This document shows positions 35,853 through 45,556 of a stretch of DNA of 64,000 nt, in pieces. The position numbers and the translations under genes are program-made. Below the pieces are notes generated by a model. The model did not search any database, had not been told where the DNA came from, and worked only from the letters and a program-made list of their open reading frames with translations. The number at the start of each line of letters is the position of its first letter. Position 1 is the first letter of the stretch. Origin of the DNA: Bacteroidota bacterium (GTDB lineage Bacteria; Bacteroidota; Rhodothermia; Balneolales; Balneolaceae); the NCBI GenBank assembly GCA_009909035.1, contig JAAAOB010000027.1:1-64000 (forward strand), written 5' to 3'.

Positions 35853-36718
35853 ACCGCCACCTTCTGCCTGTATCGCGAAAAAAGCCACGATATTGTTGCA
35901 ATACAAAGCACCGCATACCAAACCGCCATCGAGTGTGCCACGGGAATATTTGCCAGGTTATACCGCTGTAGTTTTTCCAGTATCAGCACGGAAATCATGT
36001 GGGGAGATGACTGCCCAAGCAATAGGGGAATCTCGTAAGCTCCCATGAAAAAGATGAAGTAGAGTGCAATCAGCGGAAACATACCGCGCAGCAATACAGG
36101 AAGCTGAAGATGAAGCAGAATGGTTCGCTTCCCGGCACCGAGTGATGAGGCCACAGCTTCGATCTGGTCAAGCTTTTCGTGTTCGTATAGATTCAATAAC
36201 ACAAGCAGAAAAAATGGAAAGACAAGGAAAACATGGGCCATGATAATGCCTGTAGCGTACGGATCCTGAACCAGCACGGGGAACTGCTGAATCTCAGAAA
36301 TGAAACCCATCTGAAACGCCAGGCGTGAAAACAGGCCCGAACCGGAATAGAGCTGAAAAATGACAAAAGCCAGCACAATCGGCGGAATGGTCAGCGGCAG
36401 GAAAAGAGCGCGGTAAAGATTCCGCGACCTGAACAAACGCCGCGCGGTAAAAAGCAGTGTCAGGGAGATGCCCATGGCAAGCAGAGTGGATGCCGCCGCC
36501 ACCCAAACGGAATACAAGATCGACTGTAAAAATTCGCCCCGGAAAAGTGCGATCCAATGCTCAAACGTGACACCGTTGCTAAGGAGGCCGGCCAGCCCTA
36601 CGCTGTACAACAGGGAATACCCGATGGCCAGCCCAAGCGGCACCAGGCATCCAGCTATAAACAGGGTGATGAGAAGTTTTTTAGTCATATTGAAATTAAC
36701 GTGTTCCGGTCTTAACAA
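35849..36718 (-). CDS. ABC transporter permease (first)
   Basis: The 289-residue protein has six to seven membrane helices and the EAA-like loop VASSLGAGKRTILLHLQLPVLL. It is the first permease after the binding-protein gene, 59 bases downstream of it. In E. coli ynjBCD a single protein contains both permease halves; here they are separate genes. Confidence 0.85.
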   Translation of the reverse strand: MLRPEHVNFNMTKKLLITLFIAGCLVPLGLAIGYSLLYSVGLAGLLSNGVTFEHWIALFRGEFLQSILYSVWVAAASTLLAMGISLTLLFTARRLFRSRNLYRALFLPLTIPPIVLAFVIFQLYSGSGLFSRLAFQMGFISEIQQFPVLVQDPYATGIIMAHVFLVFPFFLLVLLNLYEHEKLDQIEAVASSLGAGKRTILLHLQLPVLLRGMFPLIALYFIFFMGAYEIPLLLGQSSPHMISVLILEKLQRYNLANIPVAHSMAVWYAVLCIATISWLFSRYRQKVAV

Positions 36719-36777
36719 TCGAGTGTCAAACTTTCGAGAAATCTTCCAGGCTCCTCTTTCTGTCAGTTTCTTTGTTC

Positions 36778-37998
36778 TTAGTTTACGATCTCACTGCGGA
36801 AATCTTCGAATATACGGATCATATATTCCGGTGCAGGTTCCATCAGGGCTCTGTCTCGAATCTCTTCCCTGTCGGGTGCACGATCTCTGCCGGGAATATC
36901 AGCAAACCGCCGCTGCCATTCGTCCGGAAGTTTTTCCATCGACAGAACGGTCCCATCGCCCCACACCTCCGGCTTCATTTTTTCAAATTGTGCCTCGGGC
37001 GACATCAGAAAATTGATCACCACCATCGCTTCTGCTTTGTTCGCAGAGTTTTTGGGTATTCCCATGTAGTGTGAATTTTGGATTGTACCCGATTCCGGTA
37101 CGTATGCGCGGCTCCTTTTGGGAAATAGTCCTTCGGCAATTTTGTTATCCACCTCACTGTCGTTATTGCTCATGGTAAAAGCAATTTCACCGCTTGAAAA
37201 AAGTTGATGGAGTTGGGATATGCTGTTTGGAAATGTTTCTCCTCCTCGCCAAAAATGGGGCTTCATCTCCTTTAACTGATCCCATAACTGTCGGCTGTAT
37301 GTACGGTAGACCTCTTCATCAAATTCCCCGTGAAATACCGATGGATCGTCCGCAAGGGAGATCATCCAGGATTTGAGAAGTGTCATGCCGGAAAAGTCGG
37401 TCGGGATGGTAAATTTGCCCCTGTTTTCCTCAACCCACTTCTGAAATTCGTTTAATGATTGAGGGGGTGATTGAAGATTGGCCTCATCGTAAATAAGGGT
37501 AAACTGCACATTTCCCCAGGGAGCTTCAAATCCGTTTACGGGCTGCTGGAAATCTTTGCCGATGAATGGATTATCGAAATCCACGTACCGGGCATTGGGC
37601 AGTTGGTCTGTAAATGGCCCAAACAGGGCATCGATCTGCTTGAGCTGGAAAAAGGTCTCCCCGTTGATCCACACCTGGTCGACCTGGCTGGTCTGGCGGC
37701 CGCCTTCCAGCTCTGCCATCAGGGTAGAGACCACTTGGGTCCCCTGGCCGCTGACGATCTCCAGATCGATGTTGTAGCGTTCGTTCACTCTTGGGATGAC
37801 ATAGGTCTTCATGTAATCATTGATCAGCGGATCTCCCATCCACATCATGAGCGTGAGATCTCCTCCCCTGGCCTCCTGTTCAATCTCCTGCCAGGAGAGT
37901 TCACGCGGATCCGCGTCATTGTCAACTTGACCACTGCAGGACATGAAGCAGATCGATAGTAAGCAGATCACTAAATTTCGAACTGATCGAACTGGCAT
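36778..37998 (-). CDS. ABC transporter substrate-binding lipoprotein, YnjB-like
   Basis: The 406-residue product has a lipoprotein signal (LSICFMSCSG, Cys near 20) and the YnjB pattern: LTLMMWMGDPLINDYMKTYV, then VDQVWINGETFF, and NGFEAPWGNVQFTLIYDE. YnjB-type proteins belong to the iron/thiamine/spermidine class of binding proteins; the true ligand is not established, and the family is poorly characterised. First gene of the four-gene importer operon. Confidence 0.85.
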   Translation of the reverse strand: MPVRSVRNLVICLLSICFMSCSGQVDNDADPRELSWQEIEQEARGGDLTLMMWMGDPLINDYMKTYVIPRVNERYNIDLEIVSGQGTQVVSTLMAELEGGRQTSQVDQVWINGETFFQLKQIDALFGPFTDQLPNARYVDFDNPFIGKDFQQPVNGFEAPWGNVQFTLIYDEANLQSPPQSLNEFQKWVEENRGKFTIPTDFSGMTLLKSWMISLADDPSVFHGEFDEEVYRTYSRQLWDQLKEMKPHFWRGGETFPNSISQLHQLFSSGEIAFTMSNNDSEVDNKIAEGLFPKRSRAYVPESGTIQNSHYMGIPKNSANKAEAMVVINFLMSPEAQFEKMKPEVWGDGTVLSMEKLPDEWQRRFADIPGRDRAPDREEIRDRALMEPAPEYMIRIFEDFRSEIVN

Positions 37999-38145
37999 AG
38001 GAATTCATTTATTTCCGGAAAACGTGTGTATCGTACTTCTTTTGCTGCTTTGAAAGAGAATGGGAATGTCTGTTTACGGACGATGTACAGTTCCGATACT
38101 CCTCCCTTAGTGTCCTGTCATTCATAACGTGTCGTGCATCTCTGT

Positions 38146-38397
38146 AGTCATCGGATGAGTTGTTTCTGAAAAATGATCTACCTCGGGGCAGAGCCTGCGA
38201 GGTATCAATTTAGAATCCATCATTTTTTGGTCAAATATTGAGATTATTCTGGAGTGTCCAAAAAGGGCGTGGCTTTGCATTTTTACTATTCATTTCGTCA
38301 TGCCGGATCAAGTACGGGATGACGCCCTTTTTGGACAGCCTCGGAATTAAACCACTTATGATTAAAATGTAATTCATCGTTGACTCATCCGATGACT
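38146..38397. mobile_element. 252-bp inverted-repeat element (copy 2) carrying a nested repeat
   Basis: Bounded by AGTCATCGGATGAGT (38146-38160) and ACTCATCCGATGACT (38383-38397). The ends match copy 1 at 24.7 kb in inverted orientation. The inside holds copy B of the dispersed intergenic repeat, and a hairpin with 15-bp arms (38255-38269 and 38323-38337, GTCCAAAAAGGGCG type). No transposase gene is inside. Confidence 0.65.
38176..38259 (+). repeat. Dispersed intergenic repeat, copy B
   Basis: The core contains CTCGGGGCAGAGCCTGCGAGG, TATCAATTTAGAATCCA and TATTCTGGAGTGTCC, matching copies A (7.9-8.1 kb) and C (60.0 kb). It lies inside the 252-bp inverted-repeat element, and the tail differs from A and C after AGTGTCC. 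Confidence 0.8.
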
Positions 38398-38432
38398 TGC
38401 ATGCGACATTTTTTTGCTGAATTAACACAACT

Positions 38433-41420
38433 CTAAAACAGGTATCTCAATGAAAATTGAAACTGCCGCGGCGGGCTCACATTACGGATATCCAGTCCAC
38501 GCCTGCCCACCTGGATCTGGTTGCTTTGCGTTAGATTGGCGCTGAACCCACTCAGATTTTCGGCGTTGAACAGGTTAAAGATATCAGCCCCTACTTCAAA
38601 ACGGTTTTCGTTTATATCTACGAGGTATCGCAGATTCAGATCGAACACAGTTGACCACGGCAGCCGGTCGCTGTTTCGGTCCAGCCCGGGACTGCGATCG
38701 TTATTACCGACAAACTGCTGGGAGAATGACCGGCCGTCCCCGTTCAGATCGGTGGTTCCAAAGATCGAGGCATCCGCCACGCGGTTGACCGGCAGTCCGC
38801 TTTGAAGTAGCCCTGCAACAGAAACTGAGAACCCGTTGACAGGAAAATAGCTGACAATCCCGTTTATCATATGTCGACGATCATTAAGAGCCGGCCCCCA
38901 TTCCTGCTCAAAATTATTCGCATCCATCGCACGGAAGTTAATGTCCTCCGTATTGTTCTCCAGGTAAGACAGCGTGTACATCAGCCGCCACGACAAGTCA
39001 CCGGAACCGCGCGACTGGTCATACGTCAGGTTCAGGGCATAATAATTGGATCGTCCTTCGGTTTCCGTCATAATGACGCTCCGTGCCACTCCCCGCAGCC
39101 GCTCGCCATTTGGGCCGGGTGTGTAAAATCCCTGGTTATCCCTGAAGATAGGAGTCGGCCGGGTGGCATCCGCTTCCGCCTGGCTTCGCACGTCAACATT
39201 TCCAGGCTCAATGGGCCACGGAGCGGGAGCATTCAAATCACGCAGTCGATAGAGATTAAACGAGCGGTTGTGCATCAAATCCACGTAGATCAGCGAATTT
39301 TGGCCAAGCTGATGCTGAAATCCAAGCATAAACTGGTGAGAGTAGGGATTATCAAGCCCGTTCGGGTTCAGAATGCGGAGTTCATTACTGAATACCGACG
39401 CACGCTGATCCTGCAGCTCGGCGCGATCCGGCCCCTGCAAATAATCAGCATCCGCTACACTTCCATTCAGGTTTCCTTCGTTGGTAACCCGCTCGATATC
39501 GGTATCAGAGGGTAAAATTCCCTGGTCAATTAACAATCCAAGCTGCGACTGAAAATCATCCGCGGTGGAGCTGAACTGAAGAGCATCGCTGTGAACAGTG
39601 TAGAGAATTTTATCATAGTACATACCATATCCTGCACGTATGCTGGTGCGGTCAGTCAACCGGTAGTTGAGACTGGCTCTCGGTGCGATGTTGTTAAAAT
39701 CCCCGCTGGATGCACCCGCTTTTGAAAGATTATCGTAGTCGTAGCGCATCCCAACGTTCATGTTGAGTTTGCTATTAAATGAAAACTGATCTTCAAGATA
39801 AAAACTGAGGAGATTTTGCCGTTTTTCAAATGCATTCGGCCGCAGTTCGATGCTAAAATTTTCGACTTCAACATCGGAAGGCAGATCCTGCGGACGCAGA
39901 TCCTGATCAACCCCGCTGCTTCGCAGATCCTCAAGCTGCTGCTGGTTTAGCTGCACGAGCCAGCTGCCGTTAGGATTCCCCCCGCCTTTTAGCGAAAAGT
40001 GAGATGTACGATAATCGGCCCCGGCTTTCAGAGTATGATCTCCCAGGAAAAACGTAAATTTTTGCTGAAATTGGTGGGTATTCTCTGTGTCATCAAACAC
40101 AAACCCGGGGTGACCCAGCTGCGCAATCGTCTCCCCGTTCGGCGAAAGAACGGTAACATTGGGCGCTTCATCCAGTTCAGGGTTGGCATAATTCCAGCGA
40201 AAACGGCCATACTGATACCCCGTTTCAGAAATAAAGCCATTGCCGGAGTACGTGTTGCGATTTGCAATCATAACGGAATTGCGGTCCTGCTGGTTACCTG
40301 CACTGGCAAACGTAACACCGCCATCCAGGCCGCCGCCCTGGCGTTCAATATTCACAATACCGGTATTTACCCTCAAATTTGACCGAAAATTGCTGCTCCA
40401 GTTGTGATCCAGCCGGCCGCTCAATAAGGTGAAATGATTGGTGCCATCCACCGTTTCATTCACTCCCAGTTCCGGAACATTCAGCAGGTTGTCCTTCACG
40501 TCAGTCATATGTTCGGCATTAAGAAAGAAAAACGTTTTATCCTTTTTAATCGGACCTCCAACCGAAAATCCACCCTGATACCGCGAAAATCCATCCTTCA
40601 CCTGGTTCCCACTCAGGTCGCGCTGGGCAAACGGGGATGATGAATCGAGCGGCGGGCCGGGGCGTGTCATAAAGAACACCTCCCCATTCATATCATTGCT
40701 GCCCGATTTTGTGGTGATATTAATCACACCATTGCTCGTCCGGCCGTACTCGGCACTGAAATTATTGGTCAGCGCCGTGATGTTTTGCGTAAGGCCCACC
40801 GGTACCCGGAATCGCTGGCCGCCGAGAAAATTTTCATTGTTATCGAACCCGTCGATCTGGTAATTGGTGAACAGGGAGTTGGCCCCGTTAATGGCAACGT
40901 TTGGTGCTTCAGGGAAAAAGCCTGTGGCCTGCGAAATATTAGGAAGCCGGTAAAGTGCACGGGTGATATCCCGGGCTTCGATAGGCAAAGATTCGATTTC
41001 CCGGGAGGAGAGCTCGGAGGCCACCTGCGCATCCACCATGTTGATGGAAGTGGATCGTGCCTGAACCGTTATTTCATCAAGCTCTCCCTCCTTTCGTTCA
41101 AAAAGTGTCACAAGCACGCTCGTTTTACGATTTGATTTCAGCTGAACCTCTTCACTTTGGCTTTCAAAATAGGTCTCGGTTCCTTCCACCAGCACCACAT
41201 AGCTGCCGGACGTTGAAAGTCCGTGGATCGAAACCTGACCATTCTCATTCGTTATAAATGATTCACGATATCCTATATCGCTATTCTCAACAATCAGTGA
41301 GTAGTTTTCCACAGGCTGGTATGTTTGGCTTTCAACAAGTGTAACCTGTAGAGATGACTGGGAAAACGCCGGAACAGATAGTAGAATGGTAATAAAAGAA
41401 AGCAAAAGTACTCTTTTCAT
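38433..41420 (-). CDS. Oar-like TonB-dependent receptor
   Basis: The 995-residue outer-membrane protein has a signal peptide (about 1-20), a carboxypeptidase-regulatory-like domain (about 25-105), a plug with NVAINGANSLFTNYQIDGFDNN and a large Oar-type barrel with FSAEYGRTSNGVINITTKSG, ending in the C-terminal Phe of LRYLF. Substrate unknown: Oar-like receptors have been linked to protease or peptide uptake and to adhesion. No paired lipoprotein gene lies next to it. The next feature downstream is the inverted-repeat element. Confidence 0.9.
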   Translation of the reverse strand: MKRVLLLSFITILLSVPAFSQSSLQVTLVESQTYQPVENYSLIVENSDIGYRESFITNENGQVSIHGLSTSGSYVVLVEGTETYFESQSEEVQLKSNRKTSVLVTLFERKEGELDEITVQARSTSINMVDAQVASELSSREIESLPIEARDITRALYRLPNISQATGFFPEAPNVAINGANSLFTNYQIDGFDNNENFLGGQRFRVPVGLTQNITALTNNFSAEYGRTSNGVINITTKSGSNDMNGEVFFMTRPGPPLDSSSPFAQRDLSGNQVKDGFSRYQGGFSVGGPIKKDKTFFFLNAEHMTDVKDNLLNVPELGVNETVDGTNHFTLLSGRLDHNWSSNFRSNLRVNTGIVNIERQGGGLDGGVTFASAGNQQDRNSVMIANRNTYSGNGFISETGYQYGRFRWNYANPELDEAPNVTVLSPNGETIAQLGHPGFVFDDTENTHQFQQKFTFFLGDHTLKAGADYRTSHFSLKGGGNPNGSWLVQLNQQQLEDLRSSGVDQDLRPQDLPSDVEVENFSIELRPNAFEKRQNLLSFYLEDQFSFNSKLNMNVGMRYDYDNLSKAGASSGDFNNIAPRASLNYRLTDRTSIRAGYGMYYDKILYTVHSDALQFSSTADDFQSQLGLLIDQGILPSDTDIERVTNEGNLNGSVADADYLQGPDRAELQDQRASVFSNELRILNPNGLDNPYSHQFMLGFQHQLGQNSLIYVDLMHNRSFNLYRLRDLNAPAPWPIEPGNVDVRSQAEADATRPTPIFRDNQGFYTPGPNGERLRGVARSVIMTETEGRSNYYALNLTYDQSRGSGDLSWRLMYTLSYLENNTEDINFRAMDANNFEQEWGPALNDRRHMINGIVSYFPVNGFSVSVAGLLQSGLPVNRVADASIFGTTDLNGDGRSFSQQFVGNNDRSPGLDRNSDRLPWSTVFDLNLRYLVDINENRFEVGADIFNLFNAENLSGFSANLTQSNQIQVGRRGLDIRNVSPPRQFQFSLRYLF

Positions 41421-41561
41421 GGCAAAACCGATGGTGAAATTAGTTGAGATTGTACTTGGTATACGAAGTAAACGCCCGGTTGGGATGAATTTTTTTCATC
41501 TTCTGTAAGACTGCATAGCCATATGAAAATGGTGCAGGAAAAACCAGGACGTACTGAAGGA

Positions 41562-42284
41562 TCACTTCAAGGGAGGCGGGCGGCTGAACGTGGAATGCCA
41601 TAGAACAGGTGAGATAAGAACTCCCAGATACTCTACAAGGGCGACTGCAGAAAAGATCTTCCTGAGCTGGGATTGAAAATAGGCTAAAATTCCGGTAAAT
41701 CGTCCGGAAAGAAAAAAGGAAACATCTCGGCTGGAGTTAATATCCCGGTTTGTTTCAAGTATGAGGGGGGATTCACGTTGGATAGAGAGCTGCAGCGCTA
41801 ATGCATCAAACAGGCCGTTGGTTTTCCAGGGTAACGCTTCAAATTTTTCCGGACTGAACATCGAATGCGTCAATCCGATCAGGTAAGACCCACCGCCAAA
41901 TGTTGGACCGAGAACGGCGCGTTCGTTCTCAAGAGATTCTACAATCTCATTCCACTGGATATTTCCGAGAGCAGGATTATCGCTTCCAACAGCGATAACT
42001 GAATCGAAGCCTTGTTTAAACACCGACTGAACCGCATGGGTAAGGCGTTCACCAAACGTGCTGCCCACCTGCCGGGATTCGTCAAAAATAAAATAGGGTA
42101 AGCCGGACCGGCGGACCGTCTCCAGGGATTTTTTGTGCAGGAGACTGGATACCTCCCGATTTTTCGTAACGCTGCGGCTTACAAACTCCTTGCAACGGCT
42201 CTCCGCCACTGCTGAGCGGCTGAAAAATAGAAGTGCTGTTTGATGTTTTATTCGATTGTCCATTTCGACAAGTATAGTAGTCAA
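41562..42284 (-). CDS. DUF2064 / TIGR04282-like glycosyltransferase-family protein
   Basis: The 240-residue protein shows the nucleotidyl/glycosyltransferase-A-like pattern of DUF2064: FIFDESRQVGSTFGERLTHAV, VIAVGSDNPAL near 95, and ALGPTFGGGSYLIGL-like VLGPTFGGGSYLIGL near 135. Members occur in arsenosugar and other modified-sugar loci. No partner is adjacent, and the C-terminal 50 residues are hydrophobic, so membrane contact is possible. The N-terminal lysine-rich region may use a later start. Confidence 0.75.
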   Translation of the reverse strand: MTTILVEMDNRIKHQTALLFFSRSAVAESRCKEFVSRSVTKNREVSSLLHKKSLETVRRSGLPYFIFDESRQVGSTFGERLTHAVQSVFKQGFDSVIAVGSDNPALGNIQWNEIVESLENERAVLGPTFGGGSYLIGLTHSMFSPEKFEALPWKTNGLFDALALQLSIQRESPLILETNRDINSSRDVSFFLSGRFTGILAYFQSQLRKIFSAVALVEYLGVLISPVLWHSTFSRPPPLK

Positions 42285-42590
42285 AATCTTTTATTTTATC
42301 ACAAATGGATAAAGATTCCTGGAGAGCCCCACATTTTTCATTGAGATGCCGCTCGAAAACCACAGGTATATATCTAAGGCAGAGCAGAAACATGTGTTCA
42401 AATCATTCAAACCGTATCGATCTGTATGCGGATCATATGCAACAGATGACCAAATTAATTCTATTACATTCATTTTATCCAAAAGGAGGATGTTTTATTC
42501 TCCAGATAATTGTATGTTTTTCCCTTCTTTTATAAATAATTCCAATCTACGTTCTTCATCTGCTTGTCGTAGCGTACCCCATATATCTGC

Positions 42591-44867
42591 ATGGCTGAAA
42601 ATCAGGATGTATATAAGAAGAAATTCGGAACCTTCCTGGGGGTATACCTTCCGAGTACACTAACCGTCCTGGGGTTAATTATGTACCTGAGGTTTGGTTG
42701 GGTCGTTGGCAATGTTGGGCTGCCGCTCACAATTGTAATTGTACTTCTTGCCAACATCATTACCTTCATCACCGGTATGAGCGCCGCCGCTATCGCAACC
42801 AACATAAAGGTGGGCGTAGGTGGCGTCTACTATTTAATCTCCAGAAGTCTTGGTCTTGAAACAGGCGGTGCTATTGGGGTCGCCTTCTATATTAGCCGGA
42901 CGCTAAGCATCACGTTCTATGCATTCGGACTTGCGGAACTGATCCTTCTTTTTTGGCCGATAGAAGCCTGGGGAGCCCTGCCTGAATACGCTATACCGCT
43001 GATGACGGCCATTATCATCATTGCTATTACGTTTGCCTCCGGGAAGAGTGCTGAGCTTGTGCTAAAATTCCAGGTACCGATGCTGATTCTTGTTGTGATA
43101 TCTATCCTGGCACTGATGGCCGGTGTATTTATGAATGAGCTCAGAATGCCTGAACTGACCGCCTCCTACCGCACGGTTCCGGATGGCGGGTTTTGGATTA
43201 TATTTGCGGTATTTTTTCCCGGAGTTACCGGTTTTCTTGCAGGTATTGCAATGAGCGGTGACCTGAAGACTCCCGGCCAATCGATTAAAATGGGCACTAT
43301 TTACTCGGTTCTCACAGGCGTTGCGGTCTACCTGCTGATCCCGGTCTTGCTTTCAATCACTGCCGTGCTTCCGTTTGAACAGATGGCAGATGAATCCTAC
43401 GGGCTGCGAACCTGGTCGGATGTTGCGTTTATGGGAGGACTCTTTATCTATCCCGCCGCCTGCGGTGCCATCCTATCATCGGCCATCGGTAGCGTGCTGA
43501 GCGGGCCGCGGGTATTGCAATCGCTATCCATGGACGGCCTGGCACCTAAATTTTTGTCGAAAGTAACAAAAACCGGGCAGCCGGCCATCGCCACGTGGGT
43601 AACCGGTGCTGTCGCTTTATCCGCTGTAGCTCTTGGCGATTTAAATACAGCCGCAAAGTTCGTAACCGTACTGTTCCTAACACTCTACGTGGTCATCAAT
43701 ATCGTTGCAGCAACTGAAAAGCTGGTTGCAGAGCCCTCATTCCGTCCCAGCGTAAATGTGCCGTGGTATGTTTCGGTTTTAGGTGCTGTTGGTTCTTTGT
43801 ATGTGATGTACCTGATCAGTCCCATAGCCCTTGCTTTTGCATTTTTACTGGAAGCCGGCTGTTACCTCTACTTTAAGAAAAAGTCTCTTGAGCAACAGTG
43901 GGGTGATGTAAATGCCGGACTCTGGATGAAGATTGCCCGGTTTTCACTGCTGAGAATGAATCACTACCACGTAAAACAGCGAAACTGGCGGCCTATCATT
44001 CTGCTCTTTGTCAAGGATATCTCCGACCGAATTGAACTCGTGAAACTTGCGGCGGCATTTGGACAAAACCGGGGGATTTTTTCGATATCTAAACTACTGG
44101 TTAACGCCGGCGAACCGACTCGTAAAACGAGGAAAGTGCTTAAAGATCGGATGATCCAAAAAGTGCAGCGGATCGGTGTTGATGCCTTTTGCGAGGTACA
44201 TGAGGTGGACTCGTTACACAGCGGAATACTGAATATCTCAAGAGGTCACGGTATTTCCGGTTTGAAAACCAATACCATCATGTTTGGATGGTCGGAAGAT
44301 AGAGAGGCCAACAGCAACCAGCTCAAAATCATCCGTTCGCTTTCAAGGATTGGAAAAAACATTATCCTGGCAAAGTTCAACGATCACGAAAATTGGAAAG
44401 TTGACAATCACCGGTATATTGATGTGTGGTGGAGCGGGGCGGAAAACAATGGGGATCTCATGCTGATCCTTTCGTATATGCTTACACTAAATCCCGAGTG
44501 GAAACATGCCAACATCCGTATCCGGGAAGTGATTGATCATGAAGAAGATCAGCGCTTCTTTGCCGAATCGATCAAACAATCACTAAAGGAAGCCCGGATT
44601 GAGGCGGAGGGTGAAATCATCATAAAAAATGGGCGGTCGTTCACGGATATTCTTACGACATATAGCTCTGAGGCCGATCTTGTCATGCTGGGGCTGAAAG
44701 TTACCTCCCCCGGTGAAGAAGAGAAGCATGCCGCTAAAATCGATCAGCTCTCCAGGGTAGGAAAAGTCTGCATTTTTGTGCAAAATAATAACCTGGACGA
44801 TACATTCCCTGTCTTACTGACCTCTGAAAATCAAGGCGAGCCAACAGGCCGAGAGTCCAATTCATAA
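42591..44867 (+). CDS. SLC12-family cation-chloride cotransporter-like permease
   Basis: The 758-residue protein starts with a 12-helix APC-superfamily transporter (about 15-445): FGTFLGVYLPSTLTVLGLIMYLR is the SLC12 (Na-K-Cl cotransporter) hallmark, with GVGGVYYLISRSLG and SGPRVLQSLSMDG. The cytosolic C-terminal half (about 460-758) resembles the SLC12 tail with a universal-stress-like fold (DLVMLGLKVTSPG). The ions moved are unknown; salt balance in a halophile is likely (inference). It stands alone. Confidence 0.9.
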   Translation: MAENQDVYKKKFGTFLGVYLPSTLTVLGLIMYLRFGWVVGNVGLPLTIVIVLLANIITFITGMSAAAIATNIKVGVGGVYYLISRSLGLETGGAIGVAFYISRTLSITFYAFGLAELILLFWPIEAWGALPEYAIPLMTAIIIIAITFASGKSAELVLKFQVPMLILVVISILALMAGVFMNELRMPELTASYRTVPDGGFWIIFAVFFPGVTGFLAGIAMSGDLKTPGQSIKMGTIYSVLTGVAVYLLIPVLLSITAVLPFEQMADESYGLRTWSDVAFMGGLFIYPAACGAILSSAIGSVLSGPRVLQSLSMDGLAPKFLSKVTKTGQPAIATWVTGAVALSAVALGDLNTAAKFVTVLFLTLYVVINIVAATEKLVAEPSFRPSVNVPWYVSVLGAVGSLYVMYLISPIALAFAFLLEAGCYLYFKKKSLEQQWGDVNAGLWMKIARFSLLRMNHYHVKQRNWRPIILLFVKDISDRIELVKLAAAFGQNRGIFSISKLLVNAGEPTRKTRKVLKDRMIQKVQRIGVDAFCEVHEVDSLHSGILNISRGHGISGLKTNTIMFGWSEDREANSNQLKIIRSLSRIGKNIILAKFNDHENWKVDNHRYIDVWWSGAENNGDLMLILSYMLTLNPEWKHANIRIREVIDHEEDQRFFAESIKQSLKEARIEAEGEIIIKNGRSFTDILTTYSSEADLVMLGLKVTSPGEEEKHAAKIDQLSRVGKVCIFVQNNNLDDTFPVLLTSENQGEPTGRESNS

Positions 44868-45046
44868 AATAACACCTCGTAAAATGTATAAGATGCTTCA
44901 GCAGAAACTGGACTCAACATGCGAACCCCTTCGTCAAGTTATAGACCGGCTTCAGAATTGAACAGGGTAAAATCTGAGAATTGCTTGCGGCTTTCCGCCC
45001 GGCTCATTCACCTGGTTGCCACGGGGCTGTTGACCGGGAGAATTCC

Positions 45047-45257
45047 TTACTTCCACAACCCGTTCAGGTTCATCCACTCCTCCCGCTCCATCATCGGCTG
45101 CGGGTAGGCATCCAAAACATTATCAAGATGCAGGTACTCGCCCCACACGGTTTTGATTTTTATCTACAGACGATTGCCAGGATTGGGCTTGAAGATTTAA
45201 TGATGTGAAAGTGAATAAGAAGGTGGTTAGGAATAGACACAGCTTTGGTTGTCTCAT
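45047..45257 (-). pseudogene. Frameshifted N-terminal remnant of a GH2 glycosidase
   Basis: From ATG 45257 the minus strand reads a signal peptide (MRQPKLCLFLTTFLFTF, then LNLQAQSWQSSVDK). A one-base shift in a run of A (GATAAAAATC) then gives KTVWGEYLHLDNVLDAYPQP and REEWMNLNGLWK, the start of beta-galactosidase-type GH2 enzymes. A stop follows at 45047-45049 and the rest of the enzyme is missing. It is a clear remnant, probably left by an insertion-deletion event near the AT-rich block downstream. Confidence 0.65.
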
Positions 45258-45556
45258 CGAGCAGTAGATTTGTTAGATTGATTGATTCTGATACGTTTAT
45301 TTATCGAATATCATGGAAAAGATCAATAATTCAGGAATTTATCTTTCGGCAGTCGAGGGGTTTTTATGCGCTCCAAGCGATTTGATTTTGTCTGTAGCTC
45401 ATAACAATACATACATACCAAATAGTATTTAAAACCGTTTTCTTGACTTAGAAATGCCTTCAAGGTATATTTAAATAAGCCCTGCATGTTGCGAAGTCTC
45501 TGGTTCCACCTGGGATACGAAATCCAAAGAAATTTCATAGCAACTGCGGGGCTTCA

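Noticed and set aside
44919-45107. 62-codon plus-strand frame at the GH2 remnant
   Set aside because: It is antisense to the GH2-like remnant and has no sensible sequence of its own.
45323-45538. 71-codon minus-strand frame after the DUF3800 gene
   Set aside because: AT-rich, no recognisable domain and not clearly part of the DUF3800 gene; cannot be supported.
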